A DNA stretch of 64,000 bases, taken from positions 33,398 through 97,397 of the forward strand of contig NZ_JAJFZK010000013.1 in the NCBI RefSeq assembly GCF_020731355.1, read 5' to 3'. Positions 63,370 through 64,000 of the stretch are shown here, piece after piece. Within the stretch, counting starts at the first letter, position 1. The number at the start of each line of letters is the position of its first letter. Origin of the DNA: Bacillus sp. REN16 (GTDB lineage Bacteria > Bacillota > Bacilli > Bacillales > Bacillaceae_L). The notes under the pieces were generated by a model. It searched no databases and was not told the origin of the DNA. It saw only the letters and a program-made list of their open reading frames with translations. Made by a program: the position numbers and the translations under genes.

Positions 63370-63951
63370 ATGCAACTTGGCGAGATTTCCCAAATAAAGA
63401 CGGGATTGGTATTAAGTAGGAAGAAAGCAGAATTTGAGTATGATGCAAAGGCCAGATACAAACTTATGTCGCTTAAAAATATAAGTGAAGATGGGAATAT
63501 AGTTAACGAATCATTTGATGAGTTTATCAGTAATGATCATTTAGATGACCATTACTTCACCGAAGAAGGCGATGTTCTTATGAGGTTAAGCCAACCTTAT
63601 ACCGCAGTTTTTATAGATAAAGACCATACTGGTTTATTGGTTCCGTCATACTTTGCTATCATAAAGGTGAATAAAGCAAAGATTTTACCACAATATGCAG
63701 CATGGTATCTTAATACATTGAATGTAAAGAAGGAATTGGAGCGTTCTCAAGCAGGAAGTAGGATTCCTAGCACAAATCAACATGCAATAAGGAATATTCC
63801 TATTATGTTAACGTCTAACTACAAACAACAAGTGTTGATTGAACTTTTCCAGCTACACCAAAGAGAAAAAATACTTTATAAGAAATTGATTGAAGAAAAA
63901 GAGTTGCTTTTTCAGGGAATTACACAACAAATAATAGGAGCATTCCTGTAA
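63370..63951 (+). CDS. hsdS: Type I restriction-modification specificity subunit with one TRD (orphan HsdS)
   Basis: 193 residues, about half a usual HsdS. One target-recognition domain (about 1-140) runs from MQLGEISQIKTGLVLSRKKA through EEGDVLMRLSQPYTAVFID to SQAGSRIPSTNQHAIRNIPI, and a conserved helix follows (LFQLHQREKILYKKLIEEKE). A dimer of such halves could replace a full HsdS. GGAGGTGG lies before the ATG. No hsdM or hsdR precedes it, and half of a terminator stem follows, so it seems a single-gene unit. It could redirect a host type I system. Confidence 0.82.
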   Translation: MQLGEISQIKTGLVLSRKKAEFEYDAKARYKLMSLKNISEDGNIVNESFDEFISNDHLDDHYFTEEGDVLMRLSQPYTAVFIDKDHTGLLVPSYFAIIKVNKAKILPQYAAWYLNTLNVKKELERSQAGSRIPSTNQHAIRNIPIMLTSNYKQQVLIELFQLHQREKILYKKLIEEKELLFQGITQQIIGAFL

Positions 63952-63973
63952 TGAAGAAATTTGAGGTTTGAAC

Positions 63974-64000
63974 AAAAAAAGTCCCCTTGGTATGATACAA
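63974..64000 (+). terminator. First half of a probable terminator after hsdS, cut by the window edge
   Basis: AAAAAAAGTCCCCTTGGTATG reads like the 5' arm of a terminator with a loop starting. The 3' arm would lie beyond the window. A six-codon frame that begins in the hsdS stop is not a gene. Confidence 0.35.

Larger units (their letters stand above)
57002..64000. mobile_element. Integrative plasmid- or phage-like element, left part
   Basis: From about 57.0 kb to beyond the right edge the genes are those of a mobile element: tyrosine integrase at the left end pointing outward, DUF771 protein, excisionase-like double-HTH protein, HNH endonuclease, gene II/X-like replication initiator, a DNA-binding regulator and a solitary HsdS. 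Numerous terminators and short intergenic dyads separate single-gene units. The left attachment site must lie in 56919-57117, but the right end is outside, so no att repeat can be shown. No conjugation genes are seen, so mobility would depend on other elements or phages. Confidence 0.75.

Noticed and set aside
63951..63971. Start codon overlapping the hsdS stop (TAATG), suggesting a coupled next gene
   Set aside because: The frame ends after six codons; it is followed by an apparent terminator arm.

Overview
The window looks like the chromosome of an aerobic, low-GC, endospore-forming Bacillaceae (Bacillus/Neobacillus-like). Support comes from AT-rich DNA with strong AGGAGG ribosome sites, frequent GTG/TTG starts, a sigma-L (sigma-54) controlled bkd operon, a proline T-box, and a gene order close to the B. 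subtilis yqiS-yqjQ stretch (bkd, brxB, artPQR, yqjA, yqjC-E, polY, zwf, rnz, namA, proI, yqjP, yqjQ). No tRNA, rRNA or CRISPR array was seen.

Region 1 (1-16 kb) is branched-chain amino acid catabolism. The sigma-54 activator bkdR precedes a seven-gene operon (ptb, bcd, buk, lpdV, bkdAA, bkdAB, bkdB) that turns Leu/Ile/Val into branched acyl-CoAs. A second unit, mutA-mutB-meaB, encodes B12-dependent methylmalonyl-CoA mutase and its G-protein chaperone. Farther right, mce-yqjD (methylmalonyl-CoA epimerase and a biotin-dependent carboxyltransferase beta subunit) completes most of the route from propionyl-CoA (from Val and Ile) to succinyl-CoA; the biotin carboxylase subunit is not in the window. 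cre-like sites at both the bkd and mut promoters suggest carbon catabolite control of the pathway.

Region 2 (16-44 kb) is core chromosome: brxB (bacilliredoxin), an arginine-type ABC importer, a YqjA membrane protein, a 30-residue Prli42-like membrane peptide, a peptidase, a lone CheW-domain protein, DNA polymerase IV, zwf, rnz, a nitroreductase, a SWIM-SNF2 ATPase, namA, two exported proteins, an MFS exporter, T-box-controlled proI, yqjP/yqjQ, a glutathionyl-hydroquinone-reductase-like protein, a GNAT and a DEAD-box helicase. A dispersed repeat of about 120-190 bp occurs three times, each time starting at the base after a stop codon and in sense orientation.

Region 3 (44-57 kb) is accessory and eroded: two Rpn-family PD-(D/E)XK proteins, a probable Nudix/NrtR-pnuC-nadR NAD-salvage unit with two matching operator dyads, a small-ORF/PIN-domain pair, a DUF2269 membrane protein, an SRAP protein, an aldo/keto reductase, an amidase, small unknowns, and remnants of a MerR regulator, a second amidase and a DUF1998 helicase tail.

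Region 4 (about 57-64 kb, running off the right edge) is an integrative element: tyrosine integrase, DUF771 protein with a coupled 44-residue ORF, double-HTH excisionase-like protein, HNH endonuclease, a phage/plasmid gene II/X-like replication initiator, a DNA-binding protein with a ribbon-helix-helix-like tail, and a solitary single-TRD type I specificity subunit (HsdS) with its own promoter. It reads as a small integrative plasmid- or phage-like element carrying an orphan restriction-specificity gene.
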